Shown one piece after another: positions 36,661 to 48,355 of a stretch of DNA of 64,000 bases. The translations under genes and the position numbers were made by a program. The notes beneath the pieces were generated by a model. It was not told the DNA's origin and ran no database searches. It saw nothing but the letters and a program-made list of their open reading frames with translations. Positions within the stretch are counted from its first letter, which is position 1; the number at the start of each line of letters is the position of its first letter. This DNA is from Datura wrightii (lineage: Eukaryota; Streptophyta; Magnoliopsida; Solanales; Solanaceae). Where the stretch lies: positions 33,400,001 to 33,464,000 of the forward strand of contig JASDFA010000027.1 of the NCBI GenBank assembly GCA_035772735.1. The letters run 5' to 3'.

Positions 36661-37296
36661 TAGTATATTTAAGGTAAAAAGAAGACAAATAAGATAATGA
36701 GACAAAGACATCCTATAGAGTAGTGAAGAATATGAAAAGATTGTGGGAAAAAATTAATATATGGGAATCTGTAAAATAGAAATAATTTACATTGCTATTA
36801 AAAAAGAATAAAAATGTAGATAATTAATTTACAATCATCAATATATATATATAAAGGAAAGATATATGCCTGCTGATGTGACACTCTCTAAAGCCTAGAA
36901 TTGTATTTATCTTTTTTTTTTTGTTGTAGTTTTTTTGGGCCTTTTTATCATTTTAAAATGATTTTAAAAAGAGAAAATATGCTAGGAAAATTGAACAGTC
37001 ACTTTGGATAGAAAACCGTTTCTTCTACTTAGGGCTCCTTCTCTTTCTAAACTCTTTTTCCCACACCTTCTTCTTTTCTTCCTCTTCGCTCTGCGGCACA
37101 GCCCGTGCAAAAAACGATCTCTTACCACTGTGAACTACCTCTTACCACTGTATGAAAGAGATCTTTTTTTTTTTTTGGATCTGGCCTGAAAAAATCCAAA
37201 TTTCTAAGAAACTATTTGATTTTGATTTGCAATTGCATCCTACATACAGATCTTCTTCTTTGTTTTCATTATTTTCTCTCTCAGTGTTTGAAGGCA

Positions 37297-37766
37297 ATGA
37301 TGCAGAGTGAAAATTCTATTGAAAATGCGTTTCATATTTGCAAGCTGGAGATTTCAGACAAAAAAAAGAATTTCATTGAATTGCTGAGACAATTGACTGT
37401 CTGTGATTCTGTCTCAGATGAAAAATTTAAGGAGAGATTTGGAGAAATCACGAAATACGTCGATGACCATAGTATTTAGTGATCGAAGATGTCCGATCAG
37501 GGAAGATTGTTGCAATCGAAAGTGTGTTTCTCGAGAAGAAGTTTGTGAGGAATTGCGGTAAAGCTGGACATATTGAGGATGTTGTGGTTGATTCGAGTGC
37601 TTGTGGGATGCAATCAGGTAAGATAATTTTTGAATATCTTGCTGATCATGCTCATTCAATGGGGTGTATTAAGGTAATTCGTAATTGCACTGAAGAGAAT
37701 AGACCTTTCTATGAGAAATGTGGTTTTAAGAAGAAAGAAATTCAGATGGTTAAGTATTTTGTTTGA
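37297..37766 (+). pseudogene. GNA1: Glucosamine-6-phosphate N-acetyltransferase, frameshifted copy (left arm)
   Basis: GNA1 acetylates glucosamine-6-phosphate with acetyl-CoA on the route to UDP-GlcNAc. The N-terminal part starts at the tandem ATG at 37,297 (MMQSENSIENAF, then KLEISDK, FIELLRQLTV) and stops at TAG 37,477-37,479 after DDHSI. The rest continues in the next frame from 37,479 (VIEDVRSGKI, KKFVRNCGKAGHIEDVVVDS, ENRPFYEKCGF) to the stop at 37,766. A single-base indel therefore breaks it. Total length, about 155 residues, is close to plant GNA1 (about 149). The acetyl-CoA loop, R-G-K-Q-L-G-like in plants, here reads C-G-M-Q-S-G, so the Arg is lost. There is no intron in the reading frame. 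It is cargo of H7. Confidence 0.88.
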
Positions 37767-38289
37767 TGAATAATCGTGTTAGTTGCTTTACTGAGTCTTT
37801 AAAAATTAATTTTGTAAGATTATTATTCCTTGCTTTTATGTACTGAGTTTATCATAAAGATGAATGGTTTGACAAGTTTGATTGCCATCATTCACCTAAT
37901 CTTCTGTTTTCTTATATGTCCTATGGCTTTGCTTTGAACATTCGAAAATGTAAAGTGGAATTTTCTTTTGACCAGCGTGAACTCTTTCGCACTGATGTCA
38001 ATTTCTCTGTGATGAGCATGGACATGTCGTTTCTCCGATCTTTAAATCAAATATCTTGTCCTTATCTCATGTATTCCATAATTGCTTTATAGATATTTTT
38101 CTATGAGTAACTTTCAAGCAATTCTTGCATCCAGTCTTTATTTATTATATGGAGTTACAAAAATTTAGATCATTTTCCAAAATCAAAGTTAAATGATCAT
38201 TGAGGAGAATGCTTCTCTATTACATCCGGAAGGCCTTATGCTTAACAATGATGTAAGTGTGAAAGAGATGGAATTAGAGAAGACCCTCC

Positions 38290-38490
38290 AGTCACAACTC
38301 CAATGGTGTAATCGTTCTTCGTGCCGACGTTATCTTCTCTGCCGCCACATACGACGGTGATGTTAAATCACTATGGTTCGCCCCCATCAACATCTTCGTC
38401 ACCTTCACCCAGTGGCCAGCTTACATGTTATATCTCTCAGCTTTCGAAAACCGTTGCTTTTATGTCGTTGATAACTTTGATAACAAATGA
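38290..38490 (+). pseudogene. Exon-like fragment, possibly PIN-LIKES (PILS) auxin carrier
   Basis: One plus-strand frame reads ADVIFSAATYDGDVKSLWFA, then PINIFVTF, until a stop near 38,488. The pattern L-W-F-x-P-x-N-I-x-x-T-F is like a membrane-segment block of PILS-type auxin carriers. The remainder does not match what I know of that family, and an unrelated Pro/Ser frame overlaps it. The GC content is higher than in the surroundings, as expected for a captured exon. It is repeated inverted at about 57,218-57,418. This is a tentative call. Confidence 0.3.
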
Positions 38491-40656
38491 CTGTCATTAT
38501 ATTTTTAATGTATTTTAGAGATGGAACAGTACTTTTCTAGACCAGTAATTTACATGTCGAATTGAGTTAAATTTTCTGAATTTATCTATTTGACAGAATA
38601 TAATTTTGAAGGCAATGGATTGTCTCCTTTGATCCTTAATTCTTTTGTTCTGAACTCTTGACTTATGAGTCAAGAGTTATAAAGCTTACTTTCTTTGTTT
38701 TGAAATATTTGCTAGGATAATTGGTTTTCCTATAAGCCATTTCAGCCACCATGTACTAGAATTATTTTCTTGTGTGTTCTGGCAATCAATGGGACTTGGA
38801 TAGGCCATATGAAGAGTAGAGTTCAGGTTCTAATAGAAGCAAAAAGCTAGGGATTCATTCTCATCCTTGATGGTTATCCTTGGTGGTTGGAGGTATCTGA
38901 AACTTGTGATGGTAAGAGGAAACAAGTATTGGATGAATTATTCAAGGCGTAGATGAGTTGATTTAGCTACCCTGTTAAATCAACAACTTTGATAACAAAT
39001 TTATTACCAATATAGTTGATTCATTTACTGATTGTGTTACAAATATCTTCAAGTTTTTAGGGACATTGCTATTAGATTTGTGGCATGTCTCATTGGCCAG
39101 TATCATTATTTATCTTTATTTTCAGAATTTTAAATTTTTTTCTCATTTTTTAACCTAAAATTTTCACAAAAAAAATAATTTCTCTTCCTTTATTATTTAT
39201 ATTTATAATGATGCAATTAAAACAACCAAGAATAATTTTAGTAATGAAATAGTTGCAAAGATAATAAGGCTAGCAATTAAATTTGTAGCAATTGATGCAA
39301 TCAATTTGTTTTCATCAATATGTGTTGAGAACTTCAAAAGGTAAAAACATGAATACTTATAGATTCTTGGTTCTTAAATTTTTACAGTATACGAATTAAG
39401 GCACCTTCCACCAGGAAGAAAAGATGGTTTGAAAGAAAGTTCGGGTTTGAAAGTGAGTATCATTTTCTCATTGTTTATAATTGGTATATTATTCGAAAAG
39501 GAGGTGTTATATGCAGTGTGAACATGAATGTTTTTTATTCGAATATTTATAACTTCATACAGTGTTAACTTTATAAAAATTTCAAAATATATACTTATTT
39601 AGTATTTGAATTATGCTTGAGTATATTTTTATATTGACGCTACATATGTTAAAATAAATCTTTTTCTTCCTATTTTCTATTTATGTGTTTGTAAATAAAT
39701 TCAATTATTACTATTTAAACTATAATATTCGTTATTGATAATTTATTTACTATTTCAATTTTCTATTATATTTATTAATGTGGAGAAATGATTCTTCGAG
39801 TCTCAATTATTACTACTCTAATTTTTCATTCTAAATCTTTACCTTTTATTTAAAGGATTAGTAACTCTTTTGAATTTTGATCTCTTAGTATATTTTTATT
39901 TTTAGGTCAATGCTCTTATTGAGAGGTTCAGAGCTAAAACTATATGATTTAAATCAATCTATTTTTCTCTAAAAAATATTATTTTATTATTTTTTAATTT
40001 CTCCTTTTGTCCTGTAAATTTATTACTTTGACTTATCAACAATAAAAATTATATTTTTTCATATTCAATGTTTATATGTAGTATATATTATCATTTTTTC
40101 GATGAACAAAAGCCTTAAGCTAAATACATGAATAACTTGATTACCTAATTAAATACCTTAAATGATAAAATAAGTTCAGACACTAATGAATAGATAATTT
40201 ATCAAAAATAAAACTCGAAAATAAATATAAATACTTAAACAACATTCATAAAAATATAAAATATACAACAACAAAAAATAACTTCTATTATTTTAACTTA
40301 AGTTATAAATAATTGTTCATACAATTTTTCTATTGATATGAAATGTTACTGTTATAGAAAATAAAACAATATAAAATTATGATACAACATAAAAATAATT
40401 AATGATACTATATGGTGCTAATTTAAAGAATATATATATTTTTGATTAATATAATTTTTAGGAGCCAATCTCAATCGATGAAGAGTTAGTGAAATAAAAA
40501 ATAATGTTAATAAAGAAATATTAAAATTGAAATATATATTTTTTAAAATTGAAATTTTAAAATATTTATAATTTTAATTTTTATATAAATAATAGAAGCA
40601 GTTCATACATTCAACAGGAGCTTTAAAGCTCGCACAAGCGCGAACAACTTTACTAA

Positions 40657-42820
40657 TAATGCAATAAAATGCATACGTTTAGGGTGAAGTCAATATGGAA
40701 CATTAAAATACGGGCGCTGCACTTCTTATTTACTCACTTTTTATGTAATGTACATACTATTATTAAATTAGATATTAAATTAAATATTTAATTAGAATTT
40801 GATTAAATGCAGTCCAAAATGTATTACCGCTCCGGAACGTGTAATTCAACCTTCAGGTAATTAAAAAATACTATTTAATATTTAACTAATTAGATATTTA
40901 TTGTGAGGTAAAATTATAATTCAACTTTAAAGTTAGAAATTTTTTAATCAGGTGCATTGTGTATATAATGTTAGTTGGTATAAATTTTTTCATTAAAAAT
41001 AGATGATAAGCTTCGAATACTTTCAGATGTTATCTGATTTTATAAATAAATTATTACATATTTAAATAAAAATATTAAAATAATAATAAGCAAATTGTAT
41101 GTTTGACGAAAAAATGTTGATAAGCACTTTTGAACATATTTACTGCATCAAGATTTAATTAGTTAGTCAGTCATGTTTAGGTTTAATATTTGTTTAAAAG
41201 TTAAATATAATTAGAAAACTCTATTAAGATATTTAAGACAGTTATCTGGGGGATTTTGAATTTTAACTTCAAAATGCATAGATGTGGGCGTTTGGATCAT
41301 CAGATGGGATATGAGAATTTCGGTTTGAATATTCGGTTATCGAATTAAAAAAAGTACACTTCTAATTCAATTCAAATAAATTCGGATTGAATTTGATTTT
41401 TTATGTTCGATTTCAGATTAATCAGTTTGGATTTTTTGGATTTTTTGATTTTCAATTTTGACTTTTGAGCTTTTTACGTAGACCATAACAATTAACAATC
41501 TTAATCCACCTAATAGTTTGCTCTTTGAAATTATAATTCTCTATGATTAACAAGAATTGAGGTGACTCTACCACCTATGCTGTGTATTAAACTTTACTTG
41601 CTCATGAAACATTTTACATTTTTATATTTGATTTAATAAAAACTTTCATTGATTTAATATTGTGATGAGCGAGGTATTAATATATTGAATCTTAAAAATT
41701 AGACTTATCAGTATTGGACATATATGATGAGTAATTGAGTAGGGTTAAATATAAGGTATACAAATTTTGAATTTTCGGATATTGAAAAATCAATAATACT
41801 AGATCCGATATCCAATTCAAAATCCATAAAGTTTAAATATGAAATCCGAAATCCAATCCATAATCTAAAAATCCAACTCAATTATCTAAAAAAATTCGGA
41901 TTTTGATTTGAAATTCGGATTGGACCAACCTATACTCACCCCTAAAAATGCATATTGTATTCTCACTTTTTGATATTCCTATTTAACAATCAGAAAATAT
42001 TCTCACTTTTTATAAAACTAGTTCTGAACACATTTGTTGCACGTGAGTCCTAAGCAAGCAGTATGTATGTTATGAATCACCTTAAAAGCGCATTGTAATG
42101 AGTATCACAAATTATTTTGTAGAATAATATATATTTAAATATATAAATAATTGATCTATTTGTATTACATTTTTGTTGATGTAATATGTATGACTATATT
42201 ATTTAATAGTTAAAAATAAGTGATTGCGCAAAAGAGTAAGATTATTACCAATTTGGTGATGATCTTGATCAAATAACCTTTAAAAACAACTTTAATTATT
42301 TCAAAGAAATAATGACTAATTTAGTTTATTAAGTCTATATTGGTATTATATTAAAAAATTACTTATTTCCGTATCTATTTAAATTTTGGGGCCTATTTCA
42401 GTTCCGTATTCTATTTATTTAGATGAATGTGATGCGTGTTAAATAATTATATACAATGAAGGGACATATTATTATTACTACAGACAATAATGTGGTGTGT
42501 GCTAAATAATTATATGCAATAAAAAGACATATTATTATTTACTATAGGTAACTCGTTAAATTTTTCATCTTTTGAGAGTAATGAAGAGAATGAAAGTCTA
42601 CTTTAATTTTGCTAATTTGTAAATTAAGGAATAACATAACTTTTAAACGATATTGAATTAGTATCATAAATTATTAATATATATATATATATATATAAAT
42701 ATATATATAAAATTACATTTTTATACAAAAATATGATAGAAATATTTTTTTACATAAAAGGTAAAATAATCGTTCAATATTTAATGGACATTTAGTAATT
42801 AAAATTTTAAACTTTTTGGT
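40657..42820. other. AT-rich DNA between Helitron H7 and the EPRV (left arm), no gene seen
   Basis: I see no supported coding sequence. A stretch at 41,280-41,945 is full of ATTCGGATT/AATCCGAAT-type words on both strands and has partly inverted ends, as in a degenerate foldback element. The block near 40,840-40,945 (CAACCTTCAGGTAATTAAAA...CAACTTTAAAG) resembles 63,530-63,640. A TA run lies at 42,677-42,715. The inverted copy is 52,953-55,063. Confidence 0.5.
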
Positions 42821-43323
42821 TACCATTTTCGAAACAGGATCGCTTCGGTGGAACCGTAGGAACTTTTATAGTTTAGAGGTCCTTTTACAAGTTGCTGCAA
42901 CTTAGAAAATGATAAAGCCTAAACTCACCCCTTAACGCCCTAACAACGCCTTCCACACGGCTAACACGGGCTCAGCAGGGGCTACCGTGCAAAGCACAGA
43001 CTTTATCATTATCGGGGCTACAGTAACTTAACCTCAAACTCGACCTCGGAATCACCGGAACGAAACTTTTCTCAATTTAGCAATCATTTCCATATTACTG
43101 ATGTCTAGTGTGTTATCAGTCCAACACAGGTGTTTAGCCTATCATTTAGGCTAATCCGATATTAAAAGATAAAATATTCAAGATAAGAAAATTAATACCT
43201 TGTACGTAGACTCCAATTCCAGAAGTAGAGAAATTTACAATTTTTTATTTCAGAAAGAAAATTTACAAGAGAGAATACAAAGCAGGGTTGGCTCCAGCCT
43301 GCCTCCTCTTAAACAAAGTTGAT

Positions 43324-43382
43324 CCTTATATAGGCGGATCAATAAGAAAGAATCAAAATAAAATACATCATTGCTTACATTA
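43324..43382 (-). promoter_or_regulatory. EPRV promoter (copy L): decayed as-1-like element and TATA box
   Basis: On the minus strand TAATGTAAGCAATGATG (43,382-43,366) precedes TATATAAGG (43,332-43,324) by 33 bp. Arrangement and spacing resemble the as-1 element and TATA box of caulimovirus pregenomic promoters. A poly(A) signal AATAAA follows at 43,249-43,244. Compared with copies R and 3 the first half-site has an extra G-to-A change. Confidence 0.55.
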
Positions 43383-43490
43383 TATTAAATAATTGGACCG
43401 ACATGGGGTCCTAATACTTTATTAAAGGCTACAGATTTTTCAACTTTTATAAAAGCTGATTGTCCTTTTCTCCATTGTCTTCTTCTTCTT

Positions 43491-44915
43491 TTACTTTTTC
43501 ATTTGTCCTTCTCTTAACGAGGAAGATTCTTCCGACTGATTTTTGAATTGCCGGAGAAATGATTCTATGTCCATCTCCTCAGTGCTATGAACACTCTGGG
43601 ATTCTCCTGCTAGACAGTTTTCTTCATCTTCATTTGAAGAAGTGGTTATGGACATATTGTCTGGAAATTCCATCCCTAATTTTTTTGCCAAATCCTTCTT
43701 AACTTCTTGCATGTATGAAGTAATCAGTTCTGTTTTGGAAATAGCTCCCTTTTTCATTTTTAATTTTCTGAAAATTTGTTTAAAGGGGCTTATTTCTTCC
43801 TTATCAGATATCATCTGAGATTGTTTTTTCCCTGTTTCAATGGAATTTTTTATAGAGTCTATCAACTCTTGTCCAGGAATTTTTCCTTCCGCATCCTAGT
43901 GGAGTAATTTACTCCAGAATTTTGTATAAAAAATTCTTTTTAGACATGGAAATCCTTCTTCCGTGTTTTGAACTTCAATTGTCCATTTCATGATCCACAG
44001 AATCGAAAATTCAATAAAGAAATACATTGAGGATATTCCCTCAGAATATATATCTTCTTGTTGTAACTTTATTAATCTAGGTGAAATATCCACCCATTCA
44101 GCATATAAGCTCTTGAACTCTTCTGGCAAAATGTTGATACTTGGTCCATATAAAGTCCACCATTTTCCAAACTAATTTGGTATTTGGTTCTTGAAATTAT
44201 TAGAGCAGATTTTTATAAACCATGAATGCTTCTTATTAGCATTCTCATATAATAGAGCTTTATTAAAGCCATAAATATAATTTCAATAATTGAACTTTAC
44301 TTTTACCTGTTGTTCTTGGTGAGTATATTCTCTATCTTTCATTGTGCTTATTCCCCATTCTTCTGGGGTGACAATCTTCTTTATAATGAATTTTGAAAAG
44401 TTATAAACTTTTCTAGTATTGGCGGGGTAAAAATGTTGGAATTCAACAGACCCCATAGATGAGAGTATGCTCTCATAGTGCATACGATATTTGTAGGTAG
44501 GGACAACATATGATGCTGTATCACAGTATCTTTGCATTATTTGCCAAGGGTCATCCTTCCATTGCAAATCCCTTGGTTCTATGAGGAATATTACCTCTGT
44601 TTTTTCATTTTTTTCATATACTTCTGCAGTTTCACTAATTTCTTCGTTTGTTACTGCAGAGTATGAAGGTGAAGCATCTCCTTGTGGCTGCTGGGATTGT
44701 ATAAAATCCAGAAATTGTTGGTATAATTGGTTGTTTGCACTTACTCCAGATATTCCAGTCGAAGCGCTTGCTCTAGTAGAAGTGGTTGTAATATTTGCGG
44801 CTATTAGCCTTTGATTTCCAATTTGAGCAAGAATATTATCTCTGCTTATTTGAGCTCCTCCTCTTCCTCTACCTCTTCCTCTATTAGAGGAAGGAAAACC
44901 ACCTTGTGGCCGCAT
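43491..44915 (-). pseudogene. EPRV ORF downstream of RNase H (copy L), function unassigned
   Basis: It starts 24 bp after the RNase H frame with MRPQGGFPSSNRGRGRGRGG, an Arg/Gly-rich nucleic-acid-binding type start. A Ser/Gln-rich linker, a central domain rich in Trp and aromatic residues (WKDDPWQIMQRY, EEWGISTMKDREY, WFIKICSNNFKN) and an acidic, Ser-rich C-terminus follow. Its position corresponds to the last ORF of solendo/caulimovirus-like genomes, where the inclusion-body/transactivator gene lies, but I see no decisive motif for that role. Stops at about 44,282, 44,174 and 43,898 interrupt it. The latter two are shared with copy R but absent from copy 3. Confidence 0.65.
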
Positions 44916-44938
44916 AATCTGTTACAAAAACAAAGCTA

Positions 44939-46447
44939 TTAGCTGATATATTCTCTAGTGAGAAAATCAGGCAGACTATTATCTGTACCCTTTTTATATT
45001 GTATATCAAAATCAAAAGGAGCTAATAAAGCTTGCCACCTTGCAAACATCTTCTTAGAAACATCATGTTTAACATCTTTATTAAAGATATATCTTGCTGA
45101 TTGGCAATCAGTTTTTATAAAAAACTTTTGGTTGTATAAATCTCCTTGAAATTTCAATACACATTTTACTATAGCTAAAATCTCTTTAGCTATTGTAGCA
45201 TAATTTTTTTGACTATTAGTCCATTTTCCAGAATAGAATTGAACAAGATATTCTTATTTCGTATTTGGGGAGATTTGTCTTAGAATTCCCCCATAGCCAA
45301 TATCAGAGGCATCTGTTTCTACAATTTTCACCCAATTTGGGTTTGCCAAAGTAAGGCATGGTAGGTTATTAACCTTAGCCTTTATATCTTTTACTGCTTT
45401 TGTATGATTTGCAGTCCAGGCTTTAGGGTTTTTCTTTAGATGATCATATAATATCACTATATCTTTGGATAAATCCTTTATAAAAGGTGAAATATAATTC
45501 AAGCTCCCTAGAAATCTTTGAAGCTGGGTTTTATCAGTAATCTCATCAGGGAATTTTGATATAAATTCAATACTTCTATAAATAGGAATAGTTTTTTCTT
45601 TTTCTATATTATGACCCAAAAATCTGACATTTGTCTGGAAAATATGCATTTTTGGTTTAGATATCACCAACCCATTTTGAATAATGATTTTCTTAAATAA
45701 ATCAAGATGTTTAAAATGCATCTCTAAAGTTTTAGAGAATACAAGAATATCATCTATATAAACAATAATAAAATTGTTAAAGGGATTAAAAATATCATTC
45801 ATGATTTTTTGAAATTCTGATGGGGCATTTTTTAATCCGAATGGCATAACATTCCATTCGTATTGTCCCATTGGAACATTAAAAGTTATTTTGTATCTAT
45901 CTTTTTCAGCAATTTGGATTTGCCAGTACCCGGACTTTAAATCAAATTTAGAAAATATGATAGCATCATGCAATCTATCCAATAAATCCTTCTTATCAGG
46001 AATTAGATATCTGATCCAGTTTAGAACTTTATTTAGGGGTTTATAATTTATTACCAATCTTGGTACCCCTCTTTCCTGCTCTGCTTGTTTATTAACATAG
46101 AAGGCAGTACATGACCATTGCGACTTTGAGGGTCTTATTAAACCCTTTTGAAGCAAATTATCAATTTCTTTTTTACATAAATCTAGATATTCTGAATTCA
46201 TTTGGCATGGCCTCGCTTTAGTAGGAATATTATCCTCAGAAAAATTTTTCTCATAAGGAAGACTTACAACATGCTTTTTCCTTTCCCAAAATATATTCGG
46301 GTGATCTCCACAAATTTGTAAAGAAAACTGGTTTCTCAAATTCTCAATTTTTTCTTTTATTTTAGAGTTTTGAAGAGTTTCTTCTATAGTAATACTACAA
46401 ATCTCATTTTTTAAAAAATCAATTTGCTTTATTTTTGAAGAAATCAT
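44939..46447 (-). pseudogene. EPRV reverse transcriptase and RNase H (copy L)
   Basis: The viral polymerase copies pregenomic RNA into DNA. The open part 46,447-45,254 has RT motifs in order: RLVINYKPLN (motif A region), FDLKSGYWQI, PFGLKNAPSEFQ, and the catalytic YIDDILVF at 45,737-45,763. The connection FLGSLNYISPFI then leads to RNase H (VETDASDIGYGG). A CAA-to-TAA change near 45,255 stops this frame, and RNase H continues at 45,250-44,939 (IVKCVLKFQGDL region, YKKGTDNSLPDFLTRE end). The right arm lacks this stop but has two others, so both copies are dead by different mutations. Confidence 0.88.
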
Positions 46448-46567
46448 ATCCTTAATATTATTAACATATTTAGAAAAAGGATGTGATATAAAATCAATTC
46501 TTATTTCTTTCTTTTCAAAAGTACCAGTTATTCCGGTTTCATCCTATCTGGTAGTCGGATAAATATG

Positions 46568-47326
46568 TCAGAAAAAAGGCATACCTAATATTACCTCATT
46601 TGAGATGTTTTTAACAAGTACAAAAGACTCTGCAATACAAATATTATTTGTACAAATATAAGCTTTGGGTAATTTATAATTAATACTCATTTTTTGTCCG
46701 CTAGCATTTCGGAGACTATGAGTAGTTTTACGAAAATATCTGGAAGGTATTAACCCTTCCTGTATACAATTTAAATCCGCTCCACTATCAATTAAAGCAG
46801 CAAAATCTTTTTTTAAATTATAATCAATAAGAATAGTAATTTTTGCGATGGGTTTATGAGCTGTAATTAATTCAATAGTTTCTAGAAAAGAATCTTTTTC
46901 TTCAGGAGGTATTTCTTGAAAATCATTTTGAAAATTATTTGAAATAATGGGAAAGCTTTCATTTAAAACTTGTTTTCCAGGATGTTTATAAACTTCCTGT
47001 GCTTCTATTAAAGCAATTCTTTCATCAAGAGCCATATTATGCCTTTTAAGAGAAGAAATTTCCTTTTTGAGATTTCCAATTTCATCTGCCAGATCTTGAA
47101 TTGTAGTAGGCGTATCATTCTTCTGAGGCCTTCCCTTGAGTTGCCTTATTGCCTCAACCATGGTATAACCTTTATTTGGAGAGGTAATTCCCTTTAAAAT
47201 ATTGGTATTACTAGTAGAAGCTTGGGTACTTCCAATCTTATCAATAATCTGAGATCTTAAATTGGGATCATCAATTGCTTTCAGAATCTCTACCAAGTTA
47301 TCACTTGTCAGGACATTTATATTCAA
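46568..47326 (-). pseudogene. EPRV linker with coiled coil and aspartic protease (copy L)
   Basis: This is an open stretch of 252 codons. The first half contains a likely coiled coil (DLADEIGNLKKEISSLKRHN, about residues 83-112). The second half is the aspartic protease that processes the viral polyprotein, with the catalytic motif ALIDSGAD near 46,775-46,798 and the domain end VILGMPFF at the stop-proximal side. A stop and a frame change after about 46,568 separate it from the RT portion. There is no counterpart in the right arm, where this part is deleted. Confidence 0.8.
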
Positions 47327-47558
47327 ATCTTTAAACTGAGAGTATAATTGAAGAATTCATCCTCCTTGTCCTTATTTTCGCAAGGTTGTCCAATTTGACA
47401 CGGTAAACAGTCTTCTTCTGATGAACTTATATAATCTTCATCATGGAGAACCTTTAAATCTTCACTTGTTGAAGATTCAATATCTTAATGTTCATCCCCG
47501 AAATTTTCTGGTGAGAAGTTTAATAAAATCTTGCATAAAGAATCTTTGATATTATCTT

Positions 47559-48355
47559 CTAGGTCAAGACTCTTAATCTTATCTTTGACTTTGCAATCTT
47601 TTGCATAGTGGCCAATTCTTCCACATTTATAACAAACATCTGGTTTCTTGTTTTTTCAGAAGTTTGATTCCTTAAAATTCTTTTTCCTTTTTTCCCGTTT
47701 CTCCAATCGTTTTTCTTTTCTTCCTGGTCTATAAGACCTTCTTTTGTACTTTTCTTCCTTTTCTTTTCTTCCTTTTTGCCTATGAGACTTCTTGTAAGTT
47801 CCTGACATATCAATTGCAAATTGCTCACAAAATTCACCCAATTGGCGTTTTTCATTAAGATGATATCTTTTCACCTGTTGGTTTAACTTTATCTCATTGC
47901 AAAGAGATAGTCCTTCCTGTGTACAAACACTTATTAGTTTTCCATACGTATAATCTTCATAATTTATACTAACTCTATCTCCCCTAAGGGCTTCCTAACC
48001 CTTTCTGCAAATAAGGTAGGGAGTCCATCTATGAACTTGGATTTCCAATGAGGGTTATTACACTCAGGGAGTTCCATTATTCTTGATAAAAACACATCCT
48101 TATACCATCTGAAAGATGTTAAAGTTTTGCACCTAAGGTTTTGGAGCATAGTCCTAATAGTCTAGCTATTATCTGACCACCTTCCAGAAAAATGTTCTAT
48201 AATTGTAAGGATTAGAGAGTACACTATATTGGTTTTCGATGTATCTCCTTCCCTTTTGACAGCATTTAGAATTGCCATTCTCTGGGTTTCAGTGAGATAA
48301 TTATTCCACCAACCTTTAAGTTGACCTGTAAATCCTGCTATAATCATATTAGCAA
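47559..48355 (-). pseudogene. EPRV coat-protein region with zinc finger, broken (copy L)
   Basis: This region encodes the nucleic-acid-binding capsid protein. It survives in at least four out-of-frame pieces: 48,355-48,162 (with GQLKGWWNNYLTETQR), 48,149-47,964, 47,874-47,656 (very Lys/Arg-rich after GEFCEQFAIDMSGTYK) and a CCHC finger CYKCGRIGHYAKDC at 47,593-47,634. The finger and the basic tract are the usual C-terminal features of caulimovirid coat proteins. Stops near 48,162, 47,960 and 47,655 and a stop near 47,488 break it. The N-terminal portion is absent at the fold point. Confidence 0.75.

Larger units (their letters stand above)
36838..40656 (+). mobile_element. Helitron-like element H7 (left arm), carrying GNA1
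   Basis: The 5' end TCAATATATATATATAAAGG follows A and has a GCCTGCTGATGTGACAC subterminal block like other elements here. The 3' end is GCTCGCACAAGCGCGAACAACTTTACTAA followed by T (CTAA at 40,653-40,656), with a short GCGC-type stem. It is 3.8 kb with no Rep/helicase gene. The cargo includes the GNA1 pseudogene and at least one other exon-like piece. The sequence outside both ends resembles DNA at 63,530-63,900, consistent with insertion into an older repeat. Confidence 0.6.
36251..48355 (+). repeat. Left arm of the large palindrome
   Basis: Every segment from 36,251 to 45,855 recurs inverted at 49,917-59,457, and 48,275-48,355 recurs inverted at 48,382-48,462. Paired positions sum to about 95,708 (outer part), 95,772 (inner part) and 96,737 (apex). 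The shifts of 64 and 965 are explained by one 64-bp difference near 42,061-42,125 and by the different central contents. The arms differ by scattered substitutions and private stop codons. Confidence 0.9.
42821..48355 (-). mobile_element. Endogenous pararetrovirus (Caulimoviridae) copy L, defective
   Basis: Read on the minus strand the order is coat-protein region with zinc finger, protease, reverse transcriptase, RNase H, a further ORF, a promoter with TATA box and poly(A) signal, and a leader. The copy ends at TGGTA (42,821-42,825), the first bases of the expected tRNA-Met primer site. Sequence upstream of the coat-protein region (movement protein) is missing because the palindrome fold occurs at 48,355. 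No integrase is present, as expected for this family. Several stops and frameshifts make it non-coding as a virus. Genus is uncertain; it looks most like the EPRVs known from Solanaceae (solendovirus-like). Confidence 0.85.

Noticed and set aside
41280..41945. Region with many ATTCGGATT words as a possible protein-binding array
   Set aside because: The words occur irregularly on both strands and look like a decayed foldback element. There is no regular spacing to support a regulatory array.
44581..45149. Plus-strand open frames opposite EPRV RNase H and the downstream ORF
   Set aside because: They are antisense shadows of the viral frames, which carry the recognisable motifs.
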